This document shows, piece after piece, positions 60,433-63,452 of a stretch of DNA of 63,452 bases (the stretch's first letter is position 1; every line of letters starts with the position of its first letter). The stretch covers positions 1-63,452 of the forward strand of contig NZ_JAMZCY010000015.1 of NCBI RefSeq assembly GCF_024519285.1, in the 5' to 3' direction. The position numbers and the translations under genes were made by a program. Source of the stretch: Cohnella sp. WQ 127256 (GTDB lineage Bacteria > Bacillota > Bacilli > Paenibacillales > Paenibacillaceae). The notes beneath the pieces were generated by a model, which searched no databases, was not told the DNA's origin, and worked only from the letters and a program-made list of their open reading frames with translations.

Positions 60433-61053
60433 ATGAAATTGAATTTACGTAAATGGATGAAATTATTCGGTACGACCATCATAATCGGCGCAATCGTCAC
60501 GGTTATTGGCAGTGTCTGTATCCAATTGTTTAACCCCGACTTCCGAGAAGTTGAGGCGAGTGGGTGGTTGTCCTACATATTGATGATGGCATTAATCGGT
60601 ATGACGTTTGGCGCTTTTGCACACATGGGCTTTTTTGCATATTTAATGCTGAATTACATTGCTCGTAGTATTTTCAAACGACCTTATTCATGGGTTGCGA
60701 TTCAAGGCTTTATTGCTCTGTTTGTATTAGTGGAGATTGGTTATTGGACTTATGATACGAATTTTCCTGACGCAATGTTCTGGTTGCTGCCATTAGCTCT
60801 TATCTTTGTCTCAACATTGGTTGCGTGGATGAAAGTTCGACAAACATCCTCCGGAGCTTGGATACCGACAATATTTTTCTTGATTGCAATAACTGTCATG
60901 GAGTCGATTCCGGTATTCAAGCTCGGAGATATCTCATCGCTTCTGTATCAGTTGATTCCGATTTTTGTTTGTAATGCCTATCAAATCATGCAATTGCATA
61001 AAATATTAGCTAAATCCCCTGAGGCTAGTCCTGTTGTCAAGCTTGCTAAGTAA
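60433..61053 (+). CDS. kbaA: KinB-signalling pathway activator KbaA
   Basis: A 206-residue membrane protein with about six hydrophobic segments, matching KbaA in place (after gerD, before pdaB) and in sequence character. In B. subtilis it is needed for KinB to activate the Spo0 phosphorelay. GAGGAGG precedes ATG 60433. Its last eight bases overlap the 3' end of convergent pdaB. Confidence 0.88.
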   Translation: MKLNLRKWMKLFGTTIIIGAIVTVIGSVCIQLFNPDFREVEASGWLSYILMMALIGMTFGAFAHMGFFAYLMLNYIARSIFKRPYSWVAIQGFIALFVLVEIGYWTYDTNFPDAMFWLLPLALIFVSTLVAWMKVRQTSSGAWIPTIFFLIAITVMESIPVFKLGDISSLLYQLIPIFVCNAYQIMQLHKILAKSPEASPVVKLAK

Positions 61054-61846
61054 AATAGGGCGATGTAAGCTCGTTCCATGAAGAACGATCCTCGATTGTT
61101 TTATCGTTTGTCTCCGTTTGATTAATCATTTGTGACACGGTAATGAATTCAAAACCTTTCGCACGTAGCTGATCAATAATGGCAGGGAGAGCTTCATGTG
61201 TTTGCTTGCAGGAGTCGCTGGCATGTAAAAGAATAATGTCTCCAGGATGAGCTTTGTTTACGACTCGATTAATGATCGTGTCGACGCCTGGATTTTTCCA
61301 ATCCAGTGAATCCGTATCCCATTGTATGACTTTGTAGTTGAGGTCTTCTGCGATTCTAAGAACTCGTTTATCAAAATCGCCGTTCGGCATCCGGATTAGG
61401 TTGGGGGATTTGCCGGTCATATCCTTCAGGATGCCATCGGCTGTTGTGATTTGCTTACGAATATCTTCATCGCTATATTGGCTGTAGTTATCATGCTTGT
61501 GGCCATGGCTACCAATTTCATATCCTGCGTCTGTAATTTTCTTAACGATATCTGGATGTGTTTTGCTCCAAGGGGAAGATAAGAAGAAGGTGACGTTGCT
61601 CACGTTCTTTTCCTTTAGAATTTCGAGAATGGGCTCAGCACGCTTTTCTCCCCAGCTGATGTCGAAGGTCAAAGCAACAACTTTGCGTTCGGTGGGCACA
61701 TTATACACTGCGGCAGGTGGGTGGGGGGCGAATACACTAAGGTTATTTTTCTCCACCCAAATGACTGCGATAGACAGAATGGCTGCCAGAGTTAGGAAAA
61801 ATATTTTCTTCACACGTCGTCCGTTAATTACGAAAAAATAGTTCAT
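61046..61846 (-). CDS. pdaB: Polysaccharide deacetylase family sporulation protein PdaB
   Basis: A 266-residue NodB-fold protein with an N-terminal membrane anchor (about 13-29). The metal-binding residues are visible in LTFDISWGEKR and SHGHKHDN, and a later DIILLHASD block completes the site. PdaB is needed to maintain spores after late sporulation in B. subtilis. AAAGGAG lies ~12 bases before ATG 61846. Tail-to-tail with kbaA. Confidence 0.92.
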   Translation of the reverse strand: MNYFFVINGRRVKKIFFLTLAAILSIAVIWVEKNNLSVFAPHPPAAVYNVPTERKVVALTFDISWGEKRAEPILEILKEKNVSNVTFFLSSPWSKTHPDIVKKITDAGYEIGSHGHKHDNYSQYSDEDIRKQITTADGILKDMTGKSPNLIRMPNGDFDKRVLRIAEDLNYKVIQWDTDSLDWKNPGVDTIINRVVNKAHPGDIILLHASDSCKQTHEALPAIIDQLRAKGFEFITVSQMINQTETNDKTIEDRSSWNELTSPYFT

Positions 61847-61939
61847 TAGAATGATCGACTCCTTTCAATATTAGCTGTTCACGTCTATGTCCCCTTGAGT
61901 TGGACATGTCGGCAGCACTTGGATACTATCAATGTATGC

Positions 61940-61969
61940 TTGACCTATAGAGTTATTCATATGGATAGT
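61940..61969 (+). promoter_or_regulatory. Possible promoter of the SpoIIM-family gene
   Basis: TTGACC (61940..61945) and GATAGT (61964..61969) are 18 bases apart, ~50 bases before the start. The -10 is weak. Confidence 0.35.
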
Positions 61970-62017
61970 GGACTAGCAATAAAGTTTATTAAAAGGTTAC
62001 ATTGGAGGAATTGTTGT

Positions 62018-62626
62018 ATGTTTTCGCGTAAAAGGCTGCATCAAACGTGGAAAGAGATCCGTCCGTATTTCATATTCTCAGTCATCTTGTTCTTCGCGGG
62101 TATGGTTATTGGAGGAACGCCTAATGCTCCTACAGAGTTCTTGGAACAACAGATCAATGGAGTACGTTCGATAGCGGAAAAGATCGATGAGTCAAAAAGC
62201 CCAGAATTTACGGCATTCCTGCTTATTACGGTGAATAACGTGTTCAATGTCCTCCTAGCCATGGTGTTGGGGATTATTGCAGGTATTATGCCAATCATCA
62301 TGCTTGTCTCTAATGGAATGATCTTAGGCTTTTTGATTGATGGATTTGCAGCTAGAGGAATGAATGTATGGGAGTTAGTTTTTAAAGGTTTGTTGCCACA
62401 TGGAATATTGGAGCTATCTGCTGTTTTCTTGGCTTGTGCATTTGGAATGCGTTTTGGAATAACATTAATCAAGGGGATCTTCGGATCGGCGCTAGGGAAA
62501 TCGAAACCGTGGCACCCATTTGTAAGAACAGCTACTGGAGCCGTGCCCGCGGTTATTGCTATCGTAGTACTTCTGCTCTTAGGAGCCGTTGTTGAAAGTA
62601 CGATTACTTTATGGTTAATGAGTTAA
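62018..62626 (+). CDS. SpoIIM-family (stage II sporulation protein M-like) membrane protein
   Basis: A 202-residue membrane protein with five or so hydrophobic segments and the family blocks FLLITVNNVFNVLLAMVLG and LLPHGILELSAVFLACAFG. True SpoIIM joins SpoIID/SpoIIP in engulfment; this locus differs from that of B. subtilis spoIIM, so it may be a paralogue. ATG 62018 lies eight bases after GGAGG (62004..62008); longer starts have no ribosome site. Confidence 0.82.
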   Translation: MFSRKRLHQTWKEIRPYFIFSVILFFAGMVIGGTPNAPTEFLEQQINGVRSIAEKIDESKSPEFTAFLLITVNNVFNVLLAMVLGIIAGIMPIIMLVSNGMILGFLIDGFAARGMNVWELVFKGLLPHGILELSAVFLACAFGMRFGITLIKGIFGSALGKSKPWHPFVRTATGAVPAVIAIVVLLLLGAVVESTITLWLMS

Positions 62627-62693
62627 AGTTTTGTTAGGACGGATGGATCTGTCATAAAGTAGGGTGAAAAAGAGCATAACAGTAGAACGTGCT

Positions 62694-62724
62694 GGAATCC
62701 TCTATCTTATAGGTGAGGGATTCC
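62694..62724 (+). other. Hairpin upstream of the small gene
   Basis: GGAATCC and GGATTCC form a 7-bp stem, extendable inward by TC/GA across a bulge, around an AT-rich loop. No T-run. Lies 37 bases before the next start. Confidence 0.45.
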
Positions 62725-62760
62725 GGTAAATGCTGCTCGTTCACAGGAGGTCCGTACTCT

Positions 62761-62982
62761 ATGCTCGGTATCATGTTCACGGATAAGGAATGTAAGGAAT
62801 TTGATTATTTGTTGCGTAAGGAAATGGATGAGATGTTGCTTGATATGAGTGATAGAAGATTGGATGGACCGGTTAAAGAAGCGATTACTAAGCGATATAA
62901 GATCATATTCCGTATGTACGCACGCATTGCTCCACCAAGAGAGCTATCTCGCTATGCGGTAGGATTAAGATCTCAAAGATAA
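62761..62982 (+). CDS. Small conserved protein of unknown function
   Basis: A 73-residue helical, charged protein starting MLGIMFTDKECKEFDYLLRK. I do not recognise a named family. AGGAGG (62745..62750) is ten bases before ATG 62761; an alternative start at ATG 62773 is possible. It lies just upstream of the rRNA promoters. Confidence 0.7.
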   Translation: MLGIMFTDKECKEFDYLLRKEMDEMLLDMSDRRLDGPVKEAITKRYKIIFRMYARIAPPRELSRYAVGLRSQR

Positions 62983-62998
62983 AAGATTGAAAAAAGGC

Positions 62999-63028
62999 TT
63001 GACTCACGGCTGTTGGATATGTTAAATT
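62999..63028 (+). promoter_or_regulatory. rRNA promoter P1
   Basis: TTGACT (62999..63004) and TAAATT (63023..63028), 18 bases apart, with an extended TGT before the -10, upstream of the 16S gene. Confidence 0.7.
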
Positions 63029-63104
63029 ATCATTCGCCCCACTAATTGAGGGGACATGCAGACGACATACATAACGAGCAATAAGGGATGTAAGAAAATA
63101 CCTG

Positions 63105-63134
63105 TTGCCAAGTACTAGTCAGCTGTGATATATT
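63105..63134 (+). promoter_or_regulatory. rRNA promoter P2
   Basis: TTGCCA (63105..63110) and TATATT (63129..63134), 18 bases apart, with TGA extended -10. Tandem promoters ~100 bases apart are typical of rRNA operons in Bacillales. Confidence 0.7.
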
Positions 63135-63203
63135 ATAAAAGTCGCCGTTAGCGAGAACGACAAGAAAAACGAAACGCAAACGAGCGCAAAACGAATCACA
63201 AAT

Positions 63204-63216
63204 TGTTCTTTGAAAA
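63204..63216 (+). promoter_or_regulatory. boxA antitermination site in the rRNA leader
   Basis: TGTTCTTTGAAAA closely matches the boxA consensus TGCTCTTTNAAAA bound by NusB-S10. It continues as CTGAAC, complementary to the CAGTTTTCAAGG seen after 23S at 178..189. Apart from P1, P2 and boxA, the 354-base gap before 16S holds only leader sequence. Confidence 0.85.
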
Positions 63217-63337
63217 CTGAACATCGAGCGTAAGAAAACGAACAAAACGTCGGAAGATGGCTTCGGCTGTCGGAAGACAAACCAGTTGTAAAGATTGAGC
63301 CTTCAAGGCTCTTTAATACGAAGCTTCGGCTTCACTA

Positions 63338-63452
63338 TTATGGAGAGTTTGATCCTGGCTCAGGACGAACGCTGGCGGCGTGCCTAATACATGCAAGTCG
63401 AACGAATCTCTGATGGAGCTTGCTCCTGATGAGGTTAGTGGCGGACGGGTGA
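63338..63452 (+). rRNA. 16S ribosomal RNA, 5' end (partial)
   Basis: TATGGAGAGTTTGATCCTGG, GACGAACGCTGGCGGCGTGC and TACATGCAAGTCGAACGA are the conserved start of 16S rRNA. The gene runs past the window edge. The start is placed by analogy to Bacillus and may shift by a few bases. The V1 region fits Paenibacillaceae. Confidence 0.97.

Noticed and set aside
1..63452. CRISPR arrays, insertion sequences, prophage or attachment sites
   Set aside because: No regularly spaced repeats, transposase or integrase frames, or terminal inverted repeats were seen.

Overview
The window looks like a chromosomal segment of an endospore-forming member of the Paenibacillaceae (Paenibacillus or a close relative). 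This rests on the 16S start, the Bacillus-type gene order, sporulation and germination genes (sigH, cwlD, gerD, kbaA, pdaB) and the CtsR/McsA/McsB/ClpC stress operon. It runs from the last bases of a 23S rRNA gene (1..114) to the first bases of a 16S rRNA gene (63338..63452), both on the + strand. It is therefore the whole segment between two co-oriented rRNA operons, and it is almost entirely core housekeeping. No insertion sequence, prophage, CRISPR array, tRNA gene or obvious defence island is visible.

Layout. (1) 115..843: rRNA terminator, a long non-coding stretch, then a sigma-A promoter with a perfect CtsR operator. (2) 844..8886: ctsR-mcsA-mcsB-clpC (protein quality control by arginine phosphorylation), radA, disA (c-di-AMP), pssA. 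(3) 8952..9347: an unrecognised minus-strand gene with its own promoter. (4) 9537..17870: membrane PIN/TRAM protein, ispD-ispF (isoprenoids), gltX, a cysteine T-box, cysE-cysS, mrnC, rlmB, rae1. (5) 18022..23290: sigH, then rpmG-secE-nusG, rplK-rplA with twin L1-type mRNA sites, an L10-type leader, rplJ-rplL and a methyltransferase. (6) 23543..30788: rpoB-rpoC. (7) 30873..32470: an AT-rich two-gene ABC transporter where relatives usually carry the L7Ae-like gene. (8) 32819..37180: rpsL-rpsG-fusA-tuf. (9) 37253..37858: a YitT-family membrane gene on the minus strand. (10) 38168..53394: the S10-spc-alpha ribosomal protein supercluster with secY, adk, map, infA and rpoA. (11) 53495..55374: truA, rplM, rpsI. 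(12) 55549..57452: cysH-sat, sulfate assimilation. (13) 57529..62982: cwlD, salA, gerD, kbaA, pdaB, a SpoIIM-family gene and a small conserved gene. (14) 62983..63337: tandem rRNA promoters and boxA.

The genes mainly build and regulate the transcription and translation machinery. Regulation is rich in RNA: a tRNA-Cys T-box, two copies of a probable L1 operator, an L10 leader with a terminator, an L13-type leader, and structured leaders of unassigned type ahead of rpmG, rpsL, rpsJ and rpoA. I did not find a convincing new multi-gene system. The most unusual points are the missing 3' 5S gene at the left rRNA operon, the ABC transporter between rpoC and rpsL with no promoter of its own, the missing ECF transporter genes between rplQ and truA, the unassigned structured leaders, and a hairpin that masks the cwlD ribosome binding site.
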